Assembly: GCA_006386115.1 (NCBI GenBank)
Contig: VFIW01000065.1
Coordinates: 1-64,000 of the forward strand
Direction of reading: 5' to 3'
Source of the DNA: Globisporangium splendens
Taxonomy: Eukaryota; Oomycota; Peronosporomycetes; Pythiales; Pythiaceae
DNA length: 64,000 nt
Made by a program: the position numbers and the translations under genes. Of this stretch, positions 1-9,910 are shown in pieces (the first letter of the stretch is position 1; the number at the start of each line of letters is the position of its first letter). A model generated the notes under the pieces. The model saw nothing but the letters and a program-made list of their open reading frames with translations, was not told where the DNA came from and searched no databases.

Positions 1-2875
1 CTCCGTCCGTGTCTTCACTCTTGGTCTTCGGATCGTAATTCGGACGTCTTGACAGCGCATCGGCTAAGATGTTCGTCTTGCCTGGCTTGTAGTGTACAAC
101 AAAGTTGTACTCTGCAAAGAAGGAGAACCATCTCGCCATTCTTTGCGACAAGTGAGGAGTCTTTACCGCTGTACGCAGCGACGCATGATCTGTGTAGATC
201 GCAAAGCGCTCCTCTCCAAGCAGGTAGACACGGAACTTGACCAAAGAATACTTCATCGCCAGAAGTTCTTTGTCATGAACTGGGTAGTTCCGTTCTGCGG
301 GTCGGAGTTGTCGTGACTGATACGACACAACTCGCTCATGACCCTCATCATCGTGTTGCATCAAGGCGCAACCGATGGCATAGTCGCTTGCATCGCAAAC
401 CACATGAAAAGGCTTGTCGTGGTTTGCAATTGCCAGCACGGGAGCTTCTCGCAGACTCCTCTTGACTTCGGCAAACGCTGCTTGGTGGTCACTGGACCAC
501 TCCCACTCAATGTCCTTCTTCAGGAGCTGTGTGAGGGGTTGCACCAACGCTGCATAATTGCGCGTGTACTTGTGCAAGTAGTTGGCCAGACCCAGCCATT
601 GTCTCAGCTGTTTGACATTCTGAGGCACAGGCCAATCGTCAATAGCTTTGACCTTCTCCGGATCAACTCGAACGCCATGCTTTCCCACAAAGCAGCCGAG
701 AACGGGGATCTCTGGTGCAAAGAATATGCGCTTCTTCAGGTTAGCGTAGAGCTTGTTCTCTCGCATGACCTGAAAGACTTGACGGAGGTGGTCAAGATGA
801 ACATCAACGTCAGACTTTTCACCCGTGGTTTTACTATGAACGAATATATCGTCAAAGCAGCCCGGTGCAAACTCTCTCAATGGACGAAGTAGATTCGTGA
901 CCATCCTATTGAAAGTCGCAGGAGCGTTCTTCAAACCCTGTGGCATCACTAACCATTCCCACAGCATACCACTCGGGGTACTCACTGCGGTTAGTGGGAC
1001 ATCGTCTTCGCGCATTCGAATCTGATAGAACCCATCTTTCAGATCGATAGCACTAAAGACGGTGCTGCCAACCATTCCATCAAGGATCATGTCCTTGCGT
1101 GGAACCGGAGTCTGGGCTGGAATTGTCGCGTCGCTCAGCTTGTTGGAAGCGTGAACAATGCGCCAACCTCCAGTTGCCTTCTTCACACAGAAAGTGGGGC
1201 TGCAATGCGGAGACTTGCTCTCTCGCACATGACCAGCCTTAGCACGTTGCGCAAAGAACTCGTCGATCGCAACGACTTGTTCTCTTGGCAACGGCCACTG
1301 CCGTGTGATACAATACTTCGTGCCAGGAAGTATGTCAATCTCGTGACGAACGCCTCTATCGAATGGCAGTTCGTCCGGCACCTTGTCTGGGAATATGTCC
1401 TCATATTCCTTGACAAGTTCATACACGGGGTTCGTCTTGAGAGCATCCCATGACTGCTCCTCGAACCTTTCCTTCCGTGTCTTCTCATCGAACACTTCAG
1501 CCTCCGTTGCTGATACCGTGTTGATGTCTTCTGCATCGTCAACATCGACGATCATGCAGACCTGCGAAATTTCGCCTTTCGCTAGGCTACGCTTCAGCGT
1601 CTTCTTGCTCATCCACGGCAAGGAAATCAACTCTTCGACTGAGCTTGGAGGATTTTCGACTTCAATGTGACGCATTACGTTGCTGTCACCATCTTCATTG
1701 TAGACCAATACGTTCACGTATTCACTCGAAGTGACTCTTGCTTGGACACTTCCTTCGTCATCTTGACTTGTGCCTTGATCAGGGGCACACGTTGCGCTTG
1801 CAACACTTGACGATAATTGCTTCTTTTTCTTGGTCATCTTGTCTCGGGATGGCTCTTCGGCTCTTTTCCCATTCGTTTCTTCCACGCACATCGCCTCATC
1901 CATGGGGTCGATGGCAAAGGAGACAGTCTTTTGTTGGCGCCTGACTGCTCCACCTCCAGTAGTCTTCTTCAAGATGGGTACCGCTCGTGAACATGGGGGG
2001 CCATCGCACACCGCAATATCACGAGGGTCATCTGGGATCTCTTCCACAGATGTGTAAACCCACACCACTTCATCCGTTGTTGTGCAGCACAAGTCAACAT
2101 CACGTGACTTGTCAACGGAGATCTTCATCTTCATCCAGTCAATGCTAGGTTGGAAACGCTTCAACCATGGCATTCCCAGAATCAGATCAAACTTGTCATC
2201 GAGGTCGAGTAAAATGAACTCGTCTTCACCTCGGAAATCTTCACACTTGATTGCCAAACGCACCACGCGCTTCGGCATCTTCACAGTTGACCCATTTGCC
2301 AACCGGACAACCATTGTCTTCTCTTCGTTCGCATCAGGCACGAAGACACCATGCCTGACGATCACTTCATTTCGAACAAAGTTGTTCGACGCACCAGTGT
2401 CAACCAAAGCTCGTAGAGGCGTTGCAATACCGTCTACATGAACTTTGAGAACGATCAAACTTGACGTTTGACTGACACTGTTCTCCCTCGTGGAAACTGC
2501 ATGTGCTTCATGCACATGGGGACCAGAGTCCTGTGTCTCCACAACGTTTACAGTCCTCTTTCCGAGCCAGTAGGAGGCCCCGTCCCTACTGGTCGTTCCC
2601 GTTTTTTGGCCCAGGCGACCGCTCGAACCGACGACCGTAAGAACGATCGTGGTTGTTCGAACGAGCACCCTGTGTCGTTTGCCGACCCGGCAAGGACACC
2701 TTGCAGTTCCTAGCGAAGTGACCCGGCTTCCCGCAACGGAAACACTTCCCATCGTTGCGAGGACGTTCATTTCCAGGCGTGGAAATGTACGAGATATCCA
2801 TAGGCTCGGGACCATCATGCGCAACATTCGATTGCCGCATTGGTCTCGACGCAAACCCTTGGAACTTCGCTTGCT
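1..2875 (-). CDS. Retrotransposon Pol polyprotein (protease, reverse transcriptase, RNase H), partial
   Basis: Not called as an ATG-to-stop ORF because it runs off the left edge. I read the minus strand codon by codon: the frame has no stop from 2875 down to 1. The aspartic protease active site DTGAS is at 2387-2401, followed by a retropepsin-like DLILGMPWL at about 2170-2200. The RT fingers and palm follow (VKKATGGWRIV near 1150-1190; the catalytic aspartates within CFDDIF near 860). RNase H has DASDYAIG (about 390), TDHASL (about 200) and ADALSR (about 50). The frame is +1 relative to gag and overlaps its last roughly 290 bases, so expression by +1 frameshifting or reinitiation is likely. 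Oddity: the usual Tyr of the YxDD box is Cys here. Confidence 0.85.
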
Positions 2876-3647
2876 TCATGCTAAACTCTTCTTGCATGGC
2901 ACGTTCAATGGCTTCGTCCAGCGTCTTGGGATACTCGCGGAACAGTTGGTTCCGAATCGGACCATCGTTCAGACCCGCCATGAACGTCACGACTTGCGTC
3001 GGAACGTCAATCGGCTCGTCAACGATGCTCGACACCAAGTAGCGAGCACGTTGTGCATACGAGTGAAGGTCGAAACGGCCTTGACGAAGCTTGAGGAACT
3101 CGGCGCGCGCACGGAACTCGCTCTGCGGAGGTTCAAACGCCTTCTTGAGTTCGGTCTTGAAATGATCGTAGCTGGGGAAGCAGTTTAGATCGGCTAAACG
3201 CTTGCCATACGCCCAGCTCTTCGCACGACCCGCGAGGTTGGACATCGCGAACAACACTTGCTGCGAAGGGTCTCGCAGTTGTCTTGCAGTGATGGCTGCA
3301 TCCAACTCCACGAACCATCGCGAGAGAGGTTCGTTCTCTCCACCGCGACACGGAGAGACGTCAAGCTTCAATGGCACCGTCCTGAGTGAGGAAACAGGGG
3401 TTGCGACCTGCTTTCGAGATTCAATAATCTCGTGGTGCATGAAACTGACCGCAGCGCTCTTCTGGTCTTCAGGAGACGCCGATCGTAGCAGGCTGATTAC
3501 AGCAGCCTCCCCGATGACGTTTCGCATCCGCTCCAGCGCCGACCACTCGTAAGAAGACAAATGAGGAAAATACTCATTCGTCAACTCGACAGTTTCCGGT
3601 ACTGCTGGACCGAGTGGCACATCTACTCCTTCCATGTTCTCAGACAT
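2586..3647 (-). CDS. Retrotransposon Gag polyprotein with CCHC zinc knuckle
   Basis: The protein is about 353 residues from the ATG at 3647; the frame is open a little further upstream but without a better ATG. The middle (LSRWFVELDAAI through LRQGRFDLHSYAQRARYL) has the helical retrotransposon Gag fold typical of Ty3/gypsy elements. A single CX2CX4HX4C knuckle (CFRCGKPGHFARNC) lies near the C-terminus, followed by a basic Arg/Asn-rich tail. It would coat the element RNA in virus-like particles. The stop is TAG at 2586-2588, and Pol continues in the +1 frame across this stop. The identification is firm; the exact start is less so. Confidence 0.88.
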   Translation of the reverse strand: MSENMEGVDVPLGPAVPETVELTNEYFPHLSSYEWSALERMRNVIGEAAVISLLRSASPEDQKSAAVSFMHHEIIESRKQVATPVSSLRTVPLKLDVSPCRGGENEPLSRWFVELDAAITARQLRDPSQQVLFAMSNLAGRAKSWAYGKRLADLNCFPSYDHFKTELKKAFEPPQSEFRARAEFLKLRQGRFDLHSYAQRARYLVSSIVDEPIDVPTQVVTFMAGLNDGPIRNQLFREYPKTLDEAIERAMQEEFSMKQAKFQGFASRPMRQSNVAHDGPEPMDISYISTPGNERPRNDGKCFRCGKPGHFARNCKVSLPGRQTTQGARSNNHDRSYGRRFERSPGPKNGNDQ

Positions 3648-4160
3648 AGACGGATGTAGGTCTTGGACAGGAATGCGCGAAGTGCTCAAAGCCGCGTCGT
3701 CAAACCTTTTCGCTTCACTGGGTCGCTGGAAGGACCGCTCGAAGTGCTACCAGGTGTAATGGGGCGCTGTTCACAACAGTCCCTCAAACACGGCACACAC
3801 GCTTGTGCGACGAGGAAGCGATTCTCCCGACTTGGAGGGAGAGAAGAACGACTTGAGTACTTGGTGGTAAAATTGCAACTGAATTGAAAAGGTTGTGGTT
3901 CCTGTCGCTACTGACGAATGAACCCCAAGGGATCCTACACGTTTTATAACTAAACCTAAACATGCACAATAAAACCTATGAATCTGATATATAAAACCTT
4001 GGGTACACTAAGGTTGAACCTAGGGGACAGTCCAATAACTTGAACTTGAAGTCCTGTGGAAAATTCCCTGCAAAGTGAATGGCTCGCGCCACTCACTTCA
4101 GGTGGCAGAGACACGTCGGTCTCATCACCAGTGCAGTTTCCCAAGTAGGAACCACCACTC

Positions 4161-4238
4161 AGTACTTGATTAGTACATGGATGTCATCACTCTGTACTGA
4201 TTAGTACATGTGAACAACATTGTGCACTGATCAGCACA
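4161..4238. repeat. Three spaced copies of a short imperfect palindrome in the element's LTR-like region
   Basis: AGTACTTGATTAGTACA (4161-4177), TGTACTGATTAGTACA (4193-4208) and TGTGCACTGATCAGCACA (4221-4238) are variants of one inverted repeat with a TGATTA/TGATCA centre, spaced about 30 bases apart. Such spacing suggests repeated binding sites for a dimeric DNA-binding protein in the element's promoter. The role is inferred. Confidence 0.55.
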
Positions 4239-4249
4239 GAGAGCGCTCG

Positions 4250-4270
4250 TGACGTCATGGGATGACGTCA
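4250..4270. promoter_or_regulatory. Two perfect CREB/ATF-type palindromes in tandem
   Basis: TGACGTCA occurs at 4250-4257 and again at 4263-4270, five bases apart, directly beside the palindrome series. TGACGTCA is the classic bZIP (CREB/ATF) full site. Two perfect copies this close are unlikely by chance. They probably form part of the retrotransposon's LTR enhancer; binding is not shown. Confidence 0.5.
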
Positions 4271-4480
4271 CATGTGCATGTGGGGACTGTCGTACCGTAA
4301 TCCCTTTGTTATTTGTCTCTCCACAATGCACACTGAAGGTGGTGTGTGGCACACTAAATCTGGGAACAGATCCACCTTGATGTAATGGCTGGTTTTGGTC
4401 CATTGCACCCTGCTTCGATTCTGATGCTGAAATAGATAGTTTCCTGAAGGGGTGCCCGTAAGCTGTTATATTTAAACCAC

Positions 4481-5381
4481 ATTGGTGCTTACAGTTTGAC
4501 GGAACCTATTCTATCTAATCATTAGTATCTCGCATCCGAAGAGTCCGGTTCCAAGGTCTGGTCTTGATTCGTTGTCTTGATTTTCCTTGCCTGCGATCTT
4601 GATCCACGAGATATCTTCATTGAAGAGGTCGGAATTTCAGGGTTGGGACTTCTTTCCCTGAAACAGATTGTGGGGAACATGTAAAGCGTCCTCAGGTACA
4701 GTGTCTTTTCCAGCAACTCATCTATTTTCGTGACTGTACCGTGTCCTTGGTACAATTTACACATTTTTAGAGTTAGGAGCAGTGCGATTATCATCAGGGG
4801 CAGTGCAGACATCACATCATAGAGCAAATCCCCCCAAATGATCTGGCGATATGACACATTCGATTTAAGGAGGAACAGCAATACCATCAGCTCTCTATGA
4901 TTTGATGCGTGGCCTTTTTATTGCAGCACGTTTTATCACACAACGAAATAATTGAAGCAAGTAACTACGTTTCACAATGCAAAAAATCATAATCATCGTG
5001 CTCTGTTGTCGTCAGTCAGCAGCATGATATTAGACAGACTATTGCACATGAGAGCATCACGCTTACTAGAAAAATTAAAAGTGGAAGACGGCTTTAACAG
5101 GGCGCCAAAAGATTAAAGTACGACATGAAATGGTTTTGTTAGGTTCGGTGTCAGTACAGTGAATCACATATGCTTCAACTTCAAGACGTGGCTTCATTCC
5201 TTGAAAAGTCGCAGCATAACCCTAAGAGCTACAAGAGCTATATAGAGCATGGACAGAATGATGGTCCGTTGCTCTGCGCATACCCACTTTGCTTTGCTGC
5301 CGCTCTCTTCGGTTCACTCTCAAAGACGCCCTGAGAGAGACGCACCAACAAGCAAGCAGCAAGACACTGTGGTCTCCCACA
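4481..5381. other. Region between the retroelement and the DAACS gene
   Basis: No supported gene. A minus-strand TATA-like TTTAAATATA lies just before this stretch (4467-4476) and could be the element promoter. A 121-codon minus ORF at 4522-4887 looks random. An oomycete Inr-like TCATTCCTTGAAAA occurs at 5194-5207, about 190 bases before the transporter ATG, and is the best start-site candidate for that gene. Confidence 0.4.
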
Positions 5382-7370
5382 ATGAATCGCAGCGGCAACG
5401 CGAACAGAGAAAGCGGCGAGGCCGTCGTCGATAGAGGCAGCGGCAACAGCGCGACCGACAGCGAAGGACGCCCGAAGATCGTTCTCTATTCCTCCAACAG
5501 TGTCGACGATGAAGACGCACACAGCGAACACAGTGAGCTCGACCTCGGTCTCTACGAAACCGATGACGTCCCGGACTCCTGGAACCAGCAGTCTTCCATC
5601 GGGGGCGAAGGACTCGGCCCGATCCTCTCGGAGAACAACGTTATCACAGCCTCCAATTTCGACGTGAACCGCTTTAGACAGCAAACGCTGCGCGAAGGCA
5701 CTTTTGATGGGAATGCGAGCGAGGCGTCCTCGCAGCGACGTTGCGTGCCCACGTATACGAGTACAACTTCAAGCACGCATTCATCGCAGAACACCCGCTC
5801 CGGACGAATGCCGATGAACTACCAGCCATACATTCGCACGAATTTCACGACCCAGGACGAGGTTGGCACGCCGAGCGACCCGTACGAGATCTTGGGGACC
5901 CCTCCAGGAGATCCGCCGAGCACGCAGCCAGATGAGATGCCGACGCTGGAAGCCGATATGAAGACTCCGCGCACGATGAACCCGTATTGGGTGTTCCTAA
6001 TCATGAACATTGGGTTTGCAATCGGCAGTATTGGCTTGCAGGTTGATCTGCCCAGCGACATCGGTTACTGGCTCAACACTATCGGAAGTTTATACATCCG
6101 CGCCGTGAATTGTGTGACTCTGCCGATGGCGTTTTGCCAAGTCGTTGCCTCGGTATCGGCGTTGACCGCAAAAAATACGCTCACGACTCTCTGGATGCGA
6201 ACCACTGGTGTGTTCCTCTTAATGTGCACGCTCTCCACGATGGCGTCAATGGGGATCGCCTACGCGTTTCGACCGTTGATGAAAGGGCACGAAAGCCTCG
6301 GCCTGACGCTCAAGCACCCGAAATTTGCGTTCGTATGTCCCAACGGCAAGTACTTTCAACAAGAAGAGGATGGGTCTTTAAGCTGCAAGGGCGATGCCGT
6401 GCAGGCCAACACAACCTTCCCGTGGTTGGTTGACCCTGAGAGTACGTTGGGACTGGACGAAGACGTGTCTACGGTGGACATCACGGGCTACCTGTTTGCG
6501 CTCTTTGGTACGTACGTCCCTAACAACCTGGTCGGAGCGCTCGCTAAAGACAACAGCTTGAGTGGTCTCGTCATCGCGACGGTCGTCGGTGTGGCGGTGA
6601 CACGGAGCTTCCGCGGTCTGCAGAGCCGAAGCAATCCGCTGCTTCGATTGTTCATGCACGTCTACTCGTCGCTCTTCTCCATGCTCGACTGGATGCAGCA
6701 GGCGGTGTTTGCCGCCATGGTCCCGATGCTCATTGGATCGGTGCTCGTGAATCCAGATTCGAATCGGATCATCGGGTTGACCAAATACTACTGCCTCTCG
6801 GCATTTGTTTTGGTCGTCGTGCATTGCTTCGTCATCGTTCCTGGCGTCCTGTTCTTCTTCACGCGACGGAACCCGTACCTGTGGCTGTACCGTGTTGCGA
6901 CGCCAATCCTCTACGGCGTCGTCCTGCAGAGCGCGTTCCTTCCATTGTCGTTTGCCACCAAGGCCGTCATGCGCACGAAGGAGGTACCTCCAGCCGTCTT
7001 TGGTGCGATCTTCCCACCGCTTTGCGCGGTGAATCGATGCGCGCAGGCCATCGGACTGCCGCTGGGACTTATGTTCGTGGCGGCGTTCTCTGGCTGCCAC
7101 ATTCAAGTCGGCATCCTCGACGTGCTCAAGCTCTTTGGCGTGACGTTCATCGCGTGCCTGGGCGAAGCCGACTTGGGGCACTCGCAGCTCGCGTACTTTC
7201 TCACGATCTGGCGCACGATCTGCACGAACGAAGACACGCCGTCGGCGGTCCTCGCGATCGCGACGGTCTCGCTCGTCGTGTACCGCCTCTCAGCGCTCGC
7301 CAACTTGATCATGAACCTCGCGATCGTCCGCGCCGTCGCCGACTCGAAGGAGAGCAAGCTGCATGCCTGA
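5382..7370 (+). CDS. DAACS-family (dicarboxylate/amino acid:cation symporter) membrane transporter
   Basis: A protein of 662 residues from the ATG at 5382 (context CACAATGAATCG). Reading further upstream is possible only from a non-ATG codon, so this start is chosen. The first 190 or so residues are Ser/Asp-rich and hydrophilic, probably a cytosolic tail. Then come about eight to ten hydrophobic segments beginning at NPYWVFLIMNIGF, matching the glutamate-transporter/DAACS fold. A large Cys-containing extracellular loop follows the third helix. The family's TM7 sodium-site motif NMDGT is replaced by NRCAQ in the equivalent place, so substrate and ion coupling may differ from classic glutamate carriers. 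No intron. It would move amino acids or dicarboxylates across the plasma membrane. Family placement is good; substrate unknown. Confidence 0.8.
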   Translation: MNRSGNANRESGEAVVDRGSGNSATDSEGRPKIVLYSSNSVDDEDAHSEHSELDLGLYETDDVPDSWNQQSSIGGEGLGPILSENNVITASNFDVNRFRQQTLREGTFDGNASEASSQRRCVPTYTSTTSSTHSSQNTRSGRMPMNYQPYIRTNFTTQDEVGTPSDPYEILGTPPGDPPSTQPDEMPTLEADMKTPRTMNPYWVFLIMNIGFAIGSIGLQVDLPSDIGYWLNTIGSLYIRAVNCVTLPMAFCQVVASVSALTAKNTLTTLWMRTTGVFLLMCTLSTMASMGIAYAFRPLMKGHESLGLTLKHPKFAFVCPNGKYFQQEEDGSLSCKGDAVQANTTFPWLVDPESTLGLDEDVSTVDITGYLFALFGTYVPNNLVGALAKDNSLSGLVIATVVGVAVTRSFRGLQSRSNPLLRLFMHVYSSLFSMLDWMQQAVFAAMVPMLIGSVLVNPDSNRIIGLTKYYCLSAFVLVVVHCFVIVPGVLFFFTRRNPYLWLYRVATPILYGVVLQSAFLPLSFATKAVMRTKEVPPAVFGAIFPPLCAVNRCAQAIGLPLGLMFVAAFSGCHIQVGILDVLKLFGVTFIACLGEADLGHSQLAYFLTIWRTICTNEDTPSAVLAIATVSLVVYRLSALANLIMNLAIVRAVADSKESKLHA

Positions 7371-7783
7371 GCTCCTCGCATTGCCTTTTTACATTCATTC
7401 CGTTTGCCACAAGATACACCTGGTAACAAGGTCGTTGCTGCAAAACTGCAGGTTCTCAATCAGATCAAAATTGCGTACAAAATACCGATCAGGCACTAAA
7501 TGTTTCGGCGGTGAAGCAAGGTGTTGCACTTTCCACTCGCGTTTCGAGAAACCAGTCGATGCAAAAAATGACTCTTTGCTTTTCCTCAAATCGATTATTT
7601 TAAATGCGCGTCGTCCATTTCGTAAACTGTGCTGTCAAATTGAGTAGCAAAGTAGTCAAATTCCGAAGCAAATACTACATCCGCTTCTTTACACACACTC
7701 TCCACGAGCGGTGCCTATACTCGAAGACTCTTCGCCTGTCTCGCAATGCAGGCAACCTCATTATGAAAAAAGCGCGCGCGAAG
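7371..7783. other. Spacer between the transporter and RAD9
   Basis: AT-rich and without a gene-like frame other than a non-homologous extension of the RAD9 first exon. It must hold the transporter 3' end and the RAD9 promoter; no clear Inr was seen. Confidence 0.4.
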
Positions 7784-9844
7784 ATGGAGCTCCGATACGA
7801 GATCGCGGAGGAGCACTTGCGCATCTTCGTGGCGGCGCTGCACTGCCTGGCGCAAGTGGGCAAGGAGGTCTCCATCGAGTGCGAGGGCACGACGACGCTC
7901 ACGTGCCGCGCGCTCAATGATGCGCACTCGGCGTCCGGTCAGATCGCGTTCGACCGCTCGTTCTTCACCACCGTCGGCATGCACTACGACCAAGACAACG
8001 ACGACGAGGATGACGAGGATGCAGTGTGCAAACGCGCGGCGCTGCAGCGATTCACTCCGTTCGTGAAGTGCAAGGTGTACGCCAAGTCGTGCTGCAACAT
8101 CTTCCGCACGCTCAAGCACGTGCGCAGTGTGCAGCTCGCGTTCCGTCTGGACGACCAGGCGGCGCTCACAGAGCTCCAACAACAACAACAGACGACTAAC
8201 GACGACGAAGAAGAAGAGCTCGATGTCGACTGCGTGGAGATCGTGTGGCGTCTGAGCTGCGACTTTGAGATCACGAAGACCCACCGCATGAAAGTGCACA
8301 CGTGCCAGGTCATGCGCGCCGTGTTTGACCGCGAGCACTGCGCGAACCGACTGGTGACGAGACAGTACCATTTGGCGTCCTTGCTCGGGCATATCCACCA
8401 CAGCACCGAAGTGTGCGTAACGTGTTCGTCGACTCATGTCAAGTTTGAGAGCTATGTCGCCAACGCAGGCGACGGTGAGGTGTCGGTTTGCTTTAAGAAA
8501 GTGCGTTTATAGGGAGCTTATGCTCGTATCTGTCATGCATTTTTTGTTTCCTTTGTGCAGGCAAAGCGCAATTGCATACGGAAACCGCGGTCGAGAGCGC
8601 CGAGTTCAATGAGTACGTGCTCGTTCCGAGCACCTCGGGAATCGATTCTTCGGAACAGCTCATATTTTGCCTCAAAGAAGTCCGGGTACGTGATCATATT
8701 CAAATGTGTGAAAGGACAAAGCTTGACAGGTTACTATACATGTGTGTGATTGCTTGCGCGTGTACCCGTGTAGGCTCTGCTGGCATTCTGCAAAGCAAGT
8801 GACATCCTCGAAGTCGCGTTGTATTTCAGCTCAGGTGGAAGGTACCAAAGCAGCAGCAGAGTAGACTGGCTTGCTGATTGAGTAAGGGACTAACTTGTGC
8901 CTGTGTGATTGCGGTCTCGTTTGCTCCTCGTGTAAACTAGTCCGGTGCTTTTCGCTGCAGAATCGACGTCGCTGGCCAAGTTTTCTGTCGAGATCACGCT
9001 GTCCACGGTCACAACGTTCCTCCCAGCGTCATCCCAGACTCGCAGGTACTTTGCATCTGCGTCGTTAGCAGAGTCTCGGCATGCTTTAACCTTCTGGCTT
9101 AACTGACAAGCCACTCGAATCGATCGTTGTGCTACGAATTAGTGAGGAGGAAATGCCTGTTTTCCACCAAGTGCTGGCGGCAGGAGGGTACGTTTAGAAC
9201 TCTGGATTCCTCGTGCGTCTGTATCCCATGGACCTGTGTTTGACTTCAGCGCGTGCACGTGCTGTGTTGTTATGTTGTGTATACCAGCGACCCTGACAAG
9301 GAGAGCGATGCGTCTCAATCCACCAACGAGCCGCGCTATCTCACACATAGCAAGCGTCCGCGCATTAATTGAGAAACCCATATCTGACTGTGCTCTTTTC
9401 CAGGGAGGGAAAGTGTAGGTGATTCCTGAAAAGGACACGAACTCCGTATCCAAGAGTCCCTCACGTATTTCTAGAACGTCGCAGTGCTTGAGAATGCTTG
9501 CTTTTCCTCACTAACCAGGTCGATTTAACTATTTGTGTGTTGCATGTGCCCCTTCATTGTTCCACTTGCCCAACGAGCCGCGTGAAGGAAAACCTTTCGC
9601 CTTTGTGTTTCCAGAGGAACGTCGTGCGTATCCCGGCTATTTCGATACGGAAATGGGCGATCGCGACGAGGTAGAGACCAGCAGTTCTGCGCAGGAGTCA
9701 TCTGCGTCGGCATCATCGTCGGATGACGTATCCGATGATCCTTCCGATGACGAGTCGGTGGAAGGCGCATCGTCGTCAGATGCATTCACTTCATCACCAC
9801 CGCGTTTCCGTCGGCAGCCAGCTCTCCGAATGCGAAGAGACTGA
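7784..9844 (+). CDS. RAD9: Cell-cycle checkpoint clamp protein RAD9 (9-1-1 complex), multi-exon
   Basis: Exons that join in frame: 7784-8504, 8561-8685, 8774-8841, 8941-9045, 9143-9187 and 9288-9355 (the 9356 donor is weak). The acidic tail exon ends at 9844. A very small exon near 9404-9412 and the exact start of the tail (about 9530 or 9615) are unresolved. An alternative ATG is at 7763. Exon 1 matches the RAD9 N-terminal PCNA-like domain (LHCLAQVGKEV; FTPFVKCKVYAKSCCNIFRTL; TKTHRMKVHTCQVMRAVFD). Exons 2-4 give FCLKEVRALLAFCKASD and PVLFAAESTSLAKFSVEITL, like the second domain. The Ser/Asp-rich tail (SSSDDVSDDPSDDESVE) fits the phosphorylated RAD9 tail that recruits TopBP1. The clamp RAD9-RAD1-HUS1 signals DNA damage to ATR in the nucleus. 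Introns are 47-100 bases. Confidence 0.78.
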
Positions 9845-9910
9845 CAGCAGCGACGACAAGCGAGCAAGCAGCGCGATGCTAAGAACCGGAGCAACAACTC
9901 GGCCGCATCC

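Larger units (their letters stand above)
1..4480 (-). mobile_element. Ty3/gypsy-type LTR retrotransposon, 5' part, cut by the left window edge
   Basis: A gag gene with a CCHC knuckle is followed on the same strand by a protease, reverse transcriptase and RNase H in Ty3/gypsy order; integrase and the 3' LTR would lie beyond position 1. Both reading frames are open over their whole visible length, so the copy looks young. The 5' LTR limits are not fixed. A plausible primer-binding site (reading TGGTAGCACTTC on the minus strand, 3752 down to 3741) lies two bases from an LTR-like end with CA at 3755-3756 on the minus strand. The upstream LTR end, put here near 4480, is a guess, because the partner LTR is outside the window. 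Confidence 0.8.

Noticed and set aside
2600..2610. A AAA AAC heptamer in the gag frame just before the gag stop, a textbook -1 slippery site
   Set aside because: Pol lies in the +1 frame, not -1, so a -1 shift here would not enter Pol.
4522..4887. Minus ORF of 121 codons with a hydrophobic start
   Set aside because: Lies next to or inside the retroelement LTR region, no recognised domain, no homologue known to me.
6378..7181. Minus ORF of 267 codons opposite the DAACS gene
   Set aside because: Arg/His-rich shadow of a GC-biased coding strand with no domain.
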